DNA from: Bacillus sp. MUM 116
GTDB taxonomy: Bacteria > Bacillota > Bacilli > Bacillales > Cytobacillaceae
Assembly: GCF_001866655.1 (NCBI RefSeq)
Contig: NZ_MLYR01000109.1
Location: 1-37,014 of the forward strand
Length of the DNA: 37,014 bases
Reading direction: 5' to 3'
The translations under genes and the position numbers were made by a program. Positions 7,653-14,776 of this stretch are shown one piece after another (position 1 is the stretch's first letter; each line of letters starts with the position of its first letter). The notes beneath the pieces are model-generated. The model made no database searches, was not told the origin of the DNA, and worked only from the letters and a program-made list of their open reading frames with translations.

Positions 7653-7682
7653 GAAATCGGCTGGAAAAGCCGATTTTTTTCT
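7653..7682 (+). terminator. Intrinsic terminator of ykyA
   Basis: AAATCGGC and GCCGATTT form the stem with loop TGGAAAA, followed by a run of seven T. Confidence 0.85.
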
Positions 7683-8018
7683 TTGTTATAACAGCAAACA
7701 AATTTCTTTGATTTTATATAACAGTTTTGCGATTTTAAATAATACAGCTAAATGTAAAGAGGTTACTATTTGTAGTATAGAAATGATGAAAAATTATAGG
7801 ATTTAGTATTTGACGCGCATAGAAAGTTGATGTAAACTCGGATATGTAGATAATAATTGTATCAATTGAAATATCAAATTTACTGATACAGAATATGATG
7901 GAATGGAAAAAGAAATTTTCATTCAATATTTTTTGTCTTTTTAGGTTTTTGGGTAACCTACAAAGGTGAAATGATTAATTTATATTTTTTTTTGAAAAGA
8001 AAGGAAGAGGTGACGTAA
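7683..8018 (+). promoter_or_regulatory. pdh operon promoter and long leader
   Basis: This gap of about 330 bp carries no gene. TTGACG (7810-7815) and TAAACT (7833-7838) are 17 bp apart and form the best sigma-A promoter. The transcript would start near 7845 and carry a leader of about 170 nt. A weak hairpin, GGTT/AACC, lies near 7946-7960, and a T-rich tract precedes the ribosome binding site GAAGAGGTG. No riboswitch or clear operator was recognised. Confidence 0.55.
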
Positions 8019-9134
8019 ATGGCTTCTAAACTAAAGAACGCCCAGCTAGATGCGAAAAAATCGCTCGAAATCGTCGAAGAACAGTTTCAAACGGTTCAAA
8101 TTTTAAATGAAGAAGGCGAAGTCGTTAACGAAGCGGCAATGCCTGATTTAACAGATGCCCAGCTTCAAGAATTAATGCGCCGGATGGTTTATACACGTAT
8201 TCTTGACCAACGTTCCATCTCTTTAAATCGTCAAGGAAGACTTGGTTTCTATGCCCCAACTGCCGGACAAGAAGCGTCACAATTAGCATCACAATTTGCT
8301 TTGGAAAAAGAAGACTTTATTTTACCTGGATATCGTGATGTACCACAATTAATCTGGCACGGACTTCCACTTTATCAAGCATTCTTATTCTCACGCGGTC
8401 ACTTCCAAGGAAATCAAATTCCTGAAGGTGTTAACGTTTTATCCCCACAAATTATTATCGGTGCGCAATATGTTCAAACTGCAGGCGTAGCGTTAGGATT
8501 GAAAAAGAACGGCAATAAAGCTGTTGCGATTACTTACACTGGTGACGGTGGTGCGTCACAAGGTGATTTCTATGAAGGAATTAACTTTGCTGGTGCCCTT
8601 AAAGCTCCTGCGATCTTCATCGTTCAAAATAACCGTTTTGCGATTTCAACACCAGTTGAAAAACAATCAGCAGCTAAAACCGTTGCTCAAAAGGCAGTTG
8701 CTGCAGGTATTCCTGGAATTCAAGTAGATGGAATGGACCCGTTAGCTGTCTATGCAGCAGTTCGTGATGCTCGTGAGCGTGCAATCAATGGTGAAGGGCC
8801 TACATTAATTGAAACACTTACGTATCGTTATGGACCGCACACAATGGCGGGAGACGATCCAACTCGTTATCGTACGACTGAACTTGATAACGAATGGGAA
8901 AAGAAAGATCCACTTGTTCGTTTCCGTAAGTTCTTAGAAAACAAAGGTCTATGGAGCGAAGAAAAAGAAAATGAAGTCATTGAACAAGCAAAAGAAGACA
9001 TTAAAGAAGCAATTAAAAAAGCAGATGCGGCTCCTAAGCAAAAAGTGACCGATTTAATGTCCAATATGTTTGAAGAAATGCCTTCTAACTTAAAAGAACA
9101 ATATGAAATTTATAAAGCAAAGGAGTCGAAGTAA
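8019..9134 (+). CDS. pdhA: Pyruvate dehydrogenase E1 alpha subunit
   Basis: Thiamine-diphosphate-binding half of E1, which decarboxylates pyruvate and transfers the acetyl group to the lipoyl arm of E2. The ThDP/Mg motif GDGGASQGD begins at residue 175 and ends in NN at 204-205. The phosphorylation-loop-like stretch TYRYGPHTMAGDDP is present. Its 371 residues are typical of Bacillus PdhA. It is the first gene of pdhABCD, with pdhB starting 3 nt after its stop. The start is the ATG at 8019 behind GAAGAGGTG. Confidence 0.97.
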   Translation: MASKLKNAQLDAKKSLEIVEEQFQTVQILNEEGEVVNEAAMPDLTDAQLQELMRRMVYTRILDQRSISLNRQGRLGFYAPTAGQEASQLASQFALEKEDFILPGYRDVPQLIWHGLPLYQAFLFSRGHFQGNQIPEGVNVLSPQIIIGAQYVQTAGVALGLKKNGNKAVAITYTGDGGASQGDFYEGINFAGALKAPAIFIVQNNRFAISTPVEKQSAAKTVAQKAVAAGIPGIQVDGMDPLAVYAAVRDARERAINGEGPTLIETLTYRYGPHTMAGDDPTRYRTTELDNEWEKKDPLVRFRKFLENKGLWSEEKENEVIEQAKEDIKEAIKKADAAPKQKVTDLMSNMFEEMPSNLKEQYEIYKAKESK

Positions 9135-9137
9135 GTC

Positions 9138-10115
9138 ATGGCTCAAATGACAATGATTCAAGCGATTACTGATGCATTGCGTACGGAATTGCGCAATGAT
9201 CCGAAAACCTTAATATTTGGGGAAGACGTCGGTGTAAATGGCGGGGTTTTCCGTGCCACTGAAGGACTTCATAAAGAATTCGGTGAAGATCGAGTTTTTG
9301 ATACTCCGCTAGCTGAATCAGGTATCGGCGGTTTATCCATCGGACTTGCTTTAACAGGATATCGTCCAATTCCAGAAATTCAATTCTTTGGTTTCGTATT
9401 TGAAGTAATGGATTCTATCGCGGGTCAAATGTCTCGTATGCGCTATCGTTCAGGCGGACGCTATAACATGCCGATTACTGTACGTTCTCCATTCGGCGGA
9501 GGCGTTCATACTCCTGAGCTTCACTCAGACAGTTTAGAAGGATTAATGGCACAAACTCCTGGTTTGAAAGTAGTAGTTCCTTCTACACCTTATGATGCAA
9601 AAGGATTATTAATTTCATCTATTCGCGACAATGACCCGGTTGTATTTTTAGAGCACTTGAAATTATACCGTGCATTCCGTCAAGAAGTACCTGAAGAGGA
9701 ATACACCATTCCACTTGGAAAAGCAGACGTAAAGCGTGAAGGAACGGACCTTTCAATCTTCACTTACGGTGCAATGGTTCACGAATCATTAAAAGCTGCA
9801 GAAGAATTAGCTAAAGAAGGTTACTCAGTAGAAGTTGTCGATTTGCGTACGATTAGCCCGCTTGATATTGAAACCATCATTGCATCTGTTGAAAAAACAG
9901 GCCGTGCAATTGTTGTTCAAGAAGCACAAAAACAAGCTGGGGTTGCAGCAACTGTTGTTGCTGAAATTAACGACCGTGCAATTTTGAGCTTGGAAGCGCC
10001 AGTTTTACGTGTAACGGCTGCTGATACGATTTATCCTTTTTCTCAAGCTGAATCTGTATGGCTTCCTAACTATAAGGATGTAATCGAGACGGCTAAAAAA
10101 GTATTGACGTTCTAA
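9138..10115 (+). CDS. pdhB: Pyruvate dehydrogenase E1 beta subunit
   Basis: A 325-residue partner of PdhA in the alpha2beta2 E1. It shows FGEDVGVNGGVFRAT near the N-terminus and FDTPLAESG with Glu60, the residue that activates the ThDP aminopyrimidine. The transketolase C-terminal domain, with VVDLRTISPLD and VVQEA, fills about 195-320. Its ribosome binding site, AAAGGAG, lies inside the pdhA end. An 84-nt gap with a hairpin follows before pdhC. Confidence 0.97.
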   Translation: MAQMTMIQAITDALRTELRNDPKTLIFGEDVGVNGGVFRATEGLHKEFGEDRVFDTPLAESGIGGLSIGLALTGYRPIPEIQFFGFVFEVMDSIAGQMSRMRYRSGGRYNMPITVRSPFGGGVHTPELHSDSLEGLMAQTPGLKVVVPSTPYDAKGLLISSIRDNDPVVFLEHLKLYRAFRQEVPEEEYTIPLGKADVKREGTDLSIFTYGAMVHESLKAAEELAKEGYSVEVVDLRTISPLDIETIIASVEKTGRAIVVQEAQKQAGVAATVVAEINDRAILSLEAPVLRVTAADTIYPFSQAESVWLPNYKDVIETAKKVLTF

Positions 10116-10130
10116 ATAATCGAAAAATAG

Positions 10131-10178
10131 TCTCCTCTACATTCCGCAGAGGTTGTATACAACTGCGGAAAGAGAGGG
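10131..10178 (+). other. Intercistronic hairpin between pdhB and pdhC
   Basis: TTCCGCAG (10142-10149) and CTGCGGAA (10163-10170) form a perfect 8-bp stem whose loop holds the palindrome TTGTATACAA. Outer CTCT and AGAG segments could extend the stem across an internal loop. No T run follows, so it is not a normal terminator. It is better explained as an mRNA stability or processing element, or an operator, between the E1 and E2/E3 halves of the operon. Confidence 0.5.
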
Positions 10179-10199
10179 AATATAGGAGGATGAATCACA

Positions 10200-11513
10200 G
10201 TGTCATTTCAATTTAAAATGCCTGACATTGGTGAAGGTATTCACGAAGGTGAAATTGTCAAATGGTTCATAAAGCCAGGTGACAAGGTTCAAGAAGATGA
10301 TGTACTTTGCGAAGTGCAAAATGATAAAGCGGTAGTTGAAATTCCTTCTCCTGTAGAAGGTACTGTTCTCGAAGTTTTAATTGGAGAAGGAACCGTTGCT
10401 ACGGTCGGACAGGTTCTTGTTACTTTTGATGCGCCAGGGTACGAAAACTTGCAATTTAAGGGCGATCATGGTGATGAGGAGCCTATGCAAGAAGCGGTAC
10501 CAGCACCGGTTGCTGTAGCAGAAGCAAAGCAAGAAGCAGCAACAGTACCAAGTTCTGGAGCACAGACACAAGCTGAAGTAGATCCAAACCGTCGCATTAT
10601 TGCTATGCCATCCGTTCGTAAATATGCCCGTGAAAAAGGTGTTGAGATTCGCCTTGTTTCAGGTACAGGCGACAATGGCCGTATCTTGAAGACTGATATT
10701 GATGCATTCTTAAGCGGCGGAGCAACTGTAGCAGCACCAGCTGAAAATGTTGCTGCAGCTCAAGAAGTGAATGTAGAAGCACCAAAAGCCCAACCAATTC
10801 CACAAGGTGAATATCCTGAAACACGTGAAAAAATGAGCGGTATCCGTAAGGCAATTGCAAAAGCAATGGTGAACTCTAAACATACTGCTCCACACGTTAC
10901 ATTAATGGATGAAATTGATGTAACTAAGCTTGTAGCACACCGTAAAAAATTTAAAGAAGTGGCTGCTGCTAAAGGCATTAAGCTTACCTTCTTACCATAT
11001 ATCGTAAAAGCTTTAACAAGTGCATTAAGAGAGTTCCCAGTATTAAATACATCACTTGATGATGCAACAAATGAAATTATTCATAAGCATTATTTCAATA
11101 TTGGAATTGCAGCAGACACTGAAAAAGGTTTATTAGTCCCAGTTGTAAAGGATGCTGACCGTAAATCCGTATTTAACATTTCAAATGAAATTAATGAATT
11201 AGCAACAAAGGCGCGTGATGGAAAGCTTGCTCCAAATGAAATGAAGGGTGCATCTTGCACGATTTCTAATATCGGTTCAGCAGGCGGTCAATGGTTTACT
11301 CCTGTGATTAATCACCCTGAAGTAGCCATTTTAGGAGTTGGCCGTATTGCGGAAAAACCAATTGTTAGAGATGGAGAAATTGTAGCAGCACCTGTGCTTG
11401 CTCTTTCCTTAAGCTTTGATCACCGCATGATTGACGGTGCTACAGCCCAAAACGCAATGAACCACATTAAACGATTATTAAACGACCCAGAATTATTGCT
11501 AATGGAGGCGTAA
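10200..11513 (+). CDS. pdhC: Dihydrolipoamide acetyltransferase (E2) of pyruvate dehydrogenase
   Basis: Core of the PDH complex, which accepts acetyl from E1 on a lipoyl lysine and passes it to CoA. There is one N-terminal lipoyl domain with NDKAVVEI, the lipoylated Lys43. An Ala/Pro/Glu linker follows at about 95-128, then the peripheral subunit-binding domain at about 131-171, a second linker, and the acyltransferase domain with the catalytic DHRMIDG (His408, Asp412). The 437 residues with a single lipoyl domain are typical of Bacillus. The start is GTG at 10200 behind AGGAGG. Confidence 0.97.
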   Translation: MSFQFKMPDIGEGIHEGEIVKWFIKPGDKVQEDDVLCEVQNDKAVVEIPSPVEGTVLEVLIGEGTVATVGQVLVTFDAPGYENLQFKGDHGDEEPMQEAVPAPVAVAEAKQEAATVPSSGAQTQAEVDPNRRIIAMPSVRKYAREKGVEIRLVSGTGDNGRILKTDIDAFLSGGATVAAPAENVAAAQEVNVEAPKAQPIPQGEYPETREKMSGIRKAIAKAMVNSKHTAPHVTLMDEIDVTKLVAHRKKFKEVAAAKGIKLTFLPYIVKALTSALREFPVLNTSLDDATNEIIHKHYFNIGIAADTEKGLLVPVVKDADRKSVFNISNEINELATKARDGKLAPNEMKGASCTISNIGSAGGQWFTPVINHPEVAILGVGRIAEKPIVRDGEIVAAPVLALSLSFDHRMIDGATAQNAMNHIKRLLNDPELLLMEA

Positions 11514-11517
11514 AAAA

Positions 11518-12933
11518 ATGGTAGTTGGAGATTTCCCAATTGAAACAGATACTATAGTCATCGGTGCAGGTCCTGGCGGATATGTTGCAGCAATTCGTGC
11601 TGCACAGCTTGGACAAAAAGTAACGATTGTAGAAAAAGAATATGTGGGCGGAGTATGTTTAAATGTTGGATGTATCCCATCAAAAGCCCTAATTGCTGCA
11701 GGACATCGATATGAAACAGCTATGCATTCCGACCAATTCGGAATCACAGCGGAGAATGTGAAAGTTGACTTCACAAAGGTACAAGAATTCAAAGCTGGTA
11801 TCGTAAAGAAATTAACCGGCGGTGTTGAAGGATTATTAAAAGGCAATAAGGTAAACATTGTTCGCGGTGAAGCATACTTTGTTGATGCCAATACGTTACG
11901 TGTAATGGATGAAAATTCAGCACAAACTTATACGTTTAAAAATGCCATTATCGCAACAGGTTCACGACCAATTGAACTGCCTGCATTCAAATATTCAAAA
12001 CGCATTTTAAATTCTACGGGCGCATTGAATTTAACTGAAATTCCTGAAAAAATTGTTGTCATTGGCGGCGGTGTAATCGGGATTGAATTAGGCGGCGCAT
12101 ATGCTAACTTTGGCAGCCAAGTTACTATTTTAGAAGGTGCCGATGAAATCTTAGGCATGGGTGTATTTGATAAGCAAATGGCCACCCTTGTTAAAAAGAA
12201 TATGAAGAAAAAAGGTGCTGAATTCTATACAAAAGCATTTGCTAAAGGTGTAGAGGAAACTGAAAATGGCGTAGTTGTTACGTTTGAAACTAAAGGTGAA
12301 GAGAAGAAAATTGAAGCTGATTACTGCTTTGTCATGGTTGGGCGCCGTCCTAACACAGATGAAATGGGCTTAGAGCAAGTCGGTGTTCAAATGACCGACC
12401 GTGGCTTAATCGAAATTGATCAGCAATGCCGTACCAACATTAGCAACATTTATGCAATTGGCGATGTAGTTGCAGGTCCTCAATTAGCTCATAAAGCATC
12501 ATACGAAGCTAAAATTGCTGCGGAAGCGATTGCTGGTCACCCATCAGAAATTGACTACCTAGGTATTCCAGCGGTTGTCTTCTCTGAACCAGAGCTTGCA
12601 TCAGTGGGTTATTCTGAAGATCAAGCGAAAAAAGAAGGTATTGAAGTGATTGCAGCGAAGTTCCCATTTGCGGCAAACGGACGTGCACTTTCACTTGATA
12701 GTGCAGATGGATTCTTAAAACTAATCACTCGTAAAGAAGATGGTCTTGTAATCGGTGCGCAAATTGCCGGTGCAAGTGCGTCAGATATGATTGCTGAACT
12801 TGGTCTTGCGATTGAAGCAGGTATGACAGCGGAAGATCTTGCGATGACTATTCACGCACATCCAACTCTTGGAGAAATTACAATGGAAGCGGCTGAAGTA
12901 GCCTTGGGCAGCCCAATCCATATTATTAAATAA
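11518..12933 (+). CDS. pdhD: Dihydrolipoamide dehydrogenase (E3)
   Basis: FAD-dependent disulfide oxidoreductase that reoxidises the lipoyl arm with NAD+. The FAD motif GAGPGG is at 16-21, the redox disulfide is Cys47/Cys52 in GGVCLNVGC, the NAD motif VVIGGGVIGIELG lies near 180, and the C-terminal HAHPTLGE carries the catalytic His448-Glu453 pair. The 471-residue sequence matches B. subtilis PdhD along its length. It starts 4 nt after pdhC, with its ribosome binding site GGAGG inside the pdhC end. It probably also serves 2-oxoglutarate dehydrogenase, as in B. subtilis. Confidence 0.97.
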   Translation: MVVGDFPIETDTIVIGAGPGGYVAAIRAAQLGQKVTIVEKEYVGGVCLNVGCIPSKALIAAGHRYETAMHSDQFGITAENVKVDFTKVQEFKAGIVKKLTGGVEGLLKGNKVNIVRGEAYFVDANTLRVMDENSAQTYTFKNAIIATGSRPIELPAFKYSKRILNSTGALNLTEIPEKIVVIGGGVIGIELGGAYANFGSQVTILEGADEILGMGVFDKQMATLVKKNMKKKGAEFYTKAFAKGVEETENGVVVTFETKGEEKKIEADYCFVMVGRRPNTDEMGLEQVGVQMTDRGLIEIDQQCRTNISNIYAIGDVVAGPQLAHKASYEAKIAAEAIAGHPSEIDYLGIPAVVFSEPELASVGYSEDQAKKEGIEVIAAKFPFAANGRALSLDSADGFLKLITRKEDGLVIGAQIAGASASDMIAELGLAIEAGMTAEDLAMTIHAHPTLGEITMEAAEVALGSPIHIIK

Positions 12934-12938
12934 TTTAC

Positions 12939-12978
12939 AAATGGTTCTTTCCTGAAGAGGAAAGAACCATTTTTTTAA
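12939..12978 (+). terminator. Terminator of the pdh operon
   Basis: ATGGTTCTTTCCT and AGGAAAGAACCAT form a perfect 13-bp stem with loop GAAG, followed by seven T. Confidence 0.92.
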
Positions 12979-13065
12979 GGAATGAGCTTTTACGAAAATA
13001 ACTATATTTTTTTGACATATACTTTACCATTCAGGTTTTTATAGAAGTTTGGTGTGGTGATACCT

Positions 13066-13308
13066 TTGAAGGTTTATGTAGTGATGTTGCTGCAATTTAT
13101 GATTTGGAGCGGTTACACCTTGATTGAGTGGTTATCGAAGCATGACCAATTAGTATATAAAGTTATCATGTTTTTTGTCTTTTTTTATTTGGCTTACTTG
13201 ATTGGTAACAGTATAACGAAATCATCAAGAAAAACATTATTCCTCACAGCGGTAAGCCTTGTCATTTATACCTCGATACATTATACTCTCGCACTCTATA
13301 CCCATTAA
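13066..13308 (+). CDS. Small membrane protein, not recognised
   Basis: An 80-residue protein with three predicted membrane helices (roughly residues 4-20, 29-49 and 55-76) and few charged residues. The start TTG at 13066 gives an MKVYVVML beginning with GGTG upstream. An in-frame GTG at 13054 would add four residues. A terminator follows directly. It is a single gene between pdhD and a convergent neighbour; it is not the Slp lipoprotein found at this position in B. subtilis. No family was recognised and no function is proposed. Confidence 0.6.
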   Translation: MKVYVVMLLQFMIWSGYTLIEWLSKHDQLVYKVIMFFVFFYLAYLIGNSITKSSRKTLFLTAVSLVIYTSIHYTLALYTH

Positions 13309-13336
13309 AAAAACTCCCTTAAAGGGAGTTTTTTTA
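13307..13336 (+). terminator. Terminator of the small membrane protein gene
   Basis: AAAAAACTCCCTT and AAAGGGAGTTTTTT form the stem. A and T runs on both sides would allow function on either strand. Confidence 0.85.
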
Positions 13337-13342
13337 AAAGTA

Positions 13343-13503
13343 AAGAAAGTATAAAATTTTCGTCTTTGAGAATTGTCCAGCGCAAGCGTCCTGCCCCTCG
13401 ATGGTCCACAGCCAAACCGTCAAGAAGGTTAAAGAGCAACTTTCTCGCCGGCTTAGCTTATGCTATGTCTGAGGCTAACCAAGGCGCTTCCGTTTTTCTT
13501 ATA
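13343..13503 (+). repeat. GC-rich dispersed repeat, copy 1
   Basis: Starts AAGAAAGTATAAAATTTT, continues GAGAATTGTCCAGCGCAAGCG and a CCTGCCCCTCGA block, then a degenerate central stem. It ends GCTAACCAAGGCGCTTCCG followed by TTTTTCTTA. The stop codon of the next minus-strand gene lies 2 nt beyond that end. The central stem is more decayed than in copy 5. Confidence 0.85.
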
Positions 13504-13941
13504 TTATTTTCGCGGATAATAATACATGATTCTATCATTAAAAAGATGGAGTTCTCCTTGCATTTTTTTCGCAAGAAATTTACAAAATTCGTTGGCTTTC
13601 CCTTTATCACCGTAAGTGGATTGTTCAGGCAGGGTTACTTGAATATATTGCTGCTCTCTTTCTTCACCATTCTCATCACGGATAAACTCTGTATCAACGC
13701 CAACTAAAATAGCACAATACTTTTCATGATCAGAATGTAAATAAAACCATTTCCCTTTTTCATCTTCCTTTTCCTTTACTTCATAAGGGAATGCTGCGTC
13801 CCCGAATTGCCAGTCAACTTGATTGCCTGTCTTCGAGGTAATATCTTTATAATAATAGAAAAGATCTTTTACTTCATCAATGATAACTTGCTGTTTCGCA
13901 GATGAAGGCACCAGCTTAATATATGCATTTTTCGCCAACAT
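13504..13941 (-). CDS. Conserved hypothetical protein (possibly DUF1885 family)
   Basis: A 145-residue soluble protein starting MLAKNAYIKLVP. It alternates beta-like stretches (KWFYLHSD, YCAILVGVDTEF, QYIQVTLP) with an acidic tract, EVKEKEDEKG, and ends with a KANEFCKFLAKKMQGELHLF helix. No signal peptide or membrane segment is present. The overall look recalls the Bacillus DUF1885 family, but this was not verified. The start is the ATG at 13941 behind GGGGGG; an overlapping TTG at 13944 is possible. It converges on the membrane protein gene across repeat copy 1 and has no conventional terminator of its own. Confidence 0.72.
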   Translation of the reverse strand: MLAKNAYIKLVPSSAKQQVIIDEVKDLFYYYKDITSKTGNQVDWQFGDAAFPYEVKEKEDEKGKWFYLHSDHEKYCAILVGVDTEFIRDENGEEREQQYIQVTLPEQSTYGDKGKANEFCKFLAKKMQGELHLFNDRIMYYYPRK

Positions 13942-14085
13942 CAATCCCCCCTAACACTCCATTAATATCCCCTTTTATTTTAGCATTGAATAAAATCCAA
14001 TGACAACCATTACAAAAATAGTTTCTTGTAATTTTTGTGAAAATAAATTATAATATTCTAAATATTAAAAGAATGGAGGAGTCCA

Positions 14086-14385
14086 ATGGAATTATTTGAA
14101 AAATTATATGATGAGCAGGAAAATGTAAAGGTGAGGTTTGTAGGTTTTACAACTGAACATACCCGCTATGACTTTGGAATTATATTTACGAACATGTTTT
14201 TTGGAAAACCTCTGGTAGTCTGTATGCAAACCGGGCGTTCTACCCTCCTCGACCCTAAAGACATCGAAGATATTGACCACTTGCAAACCGTTTTCCGAAT
14301 TTCCAATCGCGAACAGGCAGCAGATCTAGCTGAATTTTTCAGCGTGACGATTCCATCCGTTCATTCGTATACCCAGTATGAATAA
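14086..14385 (+). CDS. Small conserved Bacillaceae protein (possibly DUF3055)
   Basis: A 99-residue soluble protein with a beta-rich core (VKVRFVGFTTE, RYDFGIIFTNMFFGKPLVVCMQTGRSTLL), followed by a helix with QAADLAEFF. The GKPLVV and TGRS block is what suggests DUF3055, a family of unknown function; this was not verified. The start is the ATG at 14086 behind GGAGGAG. It is a single gene with its own terminator, immediately upstream of the SR1 promoter. Confidence 0.7.
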   Translation: MELFEKLYDEQENVKVRFVGFTTEHTRYDFGIIFTNMFFGKPLVVCMQTGRSTLLDPKDIEDIDHLQTVFRISNREQAADLAEFFSVTIPSVHSYTQYE

Positions 14386-14392
14386 AAGGCTT

Positions 14393-14422
14393 AAAAAGGA
14401 CCTAATTATAGGTCCTTTTTTG
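14393..14422 (+). terminator. Terminator upstream of the SR1 region
   Basis: AAAAAGGACCTA and TAGGTCCTTTTTT form a 12-bp stem with loop ATTA and end in a T run. It insulates the SR1 promoter from upstream transcription. Confidence 0.9.
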
Positions 14423-14438
14423 TATGTAAATATTTAAA

Positions 14439-14449
14439 TGTGATATACA
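14439..14449 (+). promoter_or_regulatory. CcpN operator, distal site
   Basis: TGTGATATACA fits the published CcpN consensus TRTGHYATAYW at all positions. CcpN represses sr1, gapB and pckA in B. subtilis under glycolytic conditions. Confidence 0.7.
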
Positions 14450-14457
14450 ATTTAGGC

Positions 14458-14486
14458 TTGAAATATTAAATGTGATATATTATTAT
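14458..14486 (+). promoter_or_regulatory. Sigma-A promoter of SR1
   Basis: TTGAAA (14458-14463) and TATTAT (14481-14486) are 17 bp apart. The predicted start is near 14493, giving a pre-insertion RNA of roughly 215 nt, close to the 205 nt of B. subtilis SR1. Confidence 0.75.
14471..14481 (+). promoter_or_regulatory. CcpN operator, proximal site overlapping the promoter
   Basis: TGTGATATATT again fits TRTGHYATAYW fully. It sits 32 bp (three helical turns) after the distal site and covers the spacer and the first base of the -10 element, where a bound repressor would hold back RNA polymerase. Confidence 0.72.
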
Positions 14487-14499
14487 TAACTCAAGGATG

Positions 14500-14516
14500 T
14501 TTTAAGCGTTTACATT
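14500..14516 (+). promoter_or_regulatory. cre-like CcpA site just downstream of the SR1 start
   Basis: TTTTAAGCGTTTACATT matches the cre consensus WTGNNARCGNWWWCAWW at all positions but one (third base T instead of G). It lies 7-24 bp after the predicted start, where bound CcpA would act as a roadblock. In B. subtilis the described cre of sr1 lies far upstream, so this would be a different arrangement. Confidence 0.5.
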
Positions 14517-14538
14517 TCATAAAAAGGGGATAGAAAAA

Positions 14539-14664
14539 ATGGGTACTATCGTATGCCAATCTTGCAACTCTACTATTGATCATTTTGAAGACGAAAAAGT
14601 AACCGTTTTATATTCTTCAAAATGCAATTGCTGTAAAGACCACCATTCTAAAGAAGAAAAATAA
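14539..14664 (+). CDS. sr1P: SR1P, GapA-binding peptide
   Basis: A 41-residue peptide starting MGTIVCQSCNSTIDHFEDEK, with VTVLYSSKC next, closely resembling B. subtilis SR1P, which starts MGTIVCQDC. Cys6 and Cys9 form a CxxC pair and Cys29, Cys31 and Cys32 a second cluster, a zinc-knuckle-like arrangement. SR1P binds glyceraldehyde-3-phosphate dehydrogenase GapA and promotes the GapA-RNase J1 interaction. Translation starts at the ATG at 14539 behind AAGGGG. The C-terminal HHSKEEK is more basic than in B. subtilis. The frame ends 31 nt before the IS, so the peptide itself is intact. Confidence 0.88.
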   Translation: MGTIVCQSCNSTIDHFEDEKVTVLYSSKCNCCKDHHSKEEK

Positions 14665-14672
14665 ATAAAGAA

Positions 14673-14690
14673 AAAATAAAAAAGGATTCC
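14673..14690 (+). terminator. Left half of the disrupted SR1 terminator
   Basis: An A-rich stretch ending AAAAAAGGATTCC is complementary to GGAATCCTTTTTT found beyond the IS at 16262-16274. Without the IS, the two halves plus loop GGAGT form a standard terminator. This arm has no partner inside the left end of the IS. Confidence 0.85.
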
Positions 14691-14725
14691 GGAGTGGGGC
14701 TGTTGACAATCAAATAGGATTTTCT

Positions 14726-14763
14726 AAAACCTGTGTAGAATTTATTCTATACAGGTTTTTTAT
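14726..14763 (+). terminator. Terminator hairpin inside the left end of the IS
   Basis: AAAACCTGTGTAGAA pairs with TTCTATACAGGTTTT with one mismatch (G-T), followed by a T run. It lies before the transposase start, so it blocks incoming transcription. It is the likely new 3' end of SR1. Confidence 0.8.
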
Positions 14764-14776
14764 TGGGGGAATTTTT

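Larger units (their letters stand above)
14493..14695 (+). ncRNA. sr1: SR1 dual-function regulatory RNA, 3' end broken by an IS
   Basis: In B. subtilis SR1 base-pairs with the ahrC mRNA to block its translation and also encodes the peptide SR1P. Here the promoter, two CcpN sites, the SR1P frame and the position next to speA all agree. The right half of its terminator has been carried 1.56 kb away by an IS inserted in the hairpin loop (duplicated GGAGT). The coordinates give the part up to the insertion; the 5' end is estimated from the -10. Transcription probably now runs into the IS and ends at 14726-14763. Whether the anti-ahrC pairing region is intact cannot be judged without the ahrC sequence. 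Confidence 0.75.

Noticed and set aside
7845..8018. Riboswitch or T-box in the pdhA leader
   Set aside because: Only a weak 4-bp hairpin is visible; no T-box core or known aptamer pattern was seen.
11499..11891. 130-codon minus-strand frame inside pdhD
   Set aside because: Antisense to a strongly conserved dehydrogenase and rich in Pro, Thr and Ser, typical of a shadow frame.
13012..13043. TTGACA at 13012 as promoter of the small membrane protein gene
   Set aside because: The only -10-like element (TTTATA) is 20 bp away, too far for a confident call.
13366..13707. 113-codon plus-strand frame starting in repeat copy 1
   Set aside because: It is made of repeat sequence and the antisense of the 145-residue conserved gene; no ribosome binding site.
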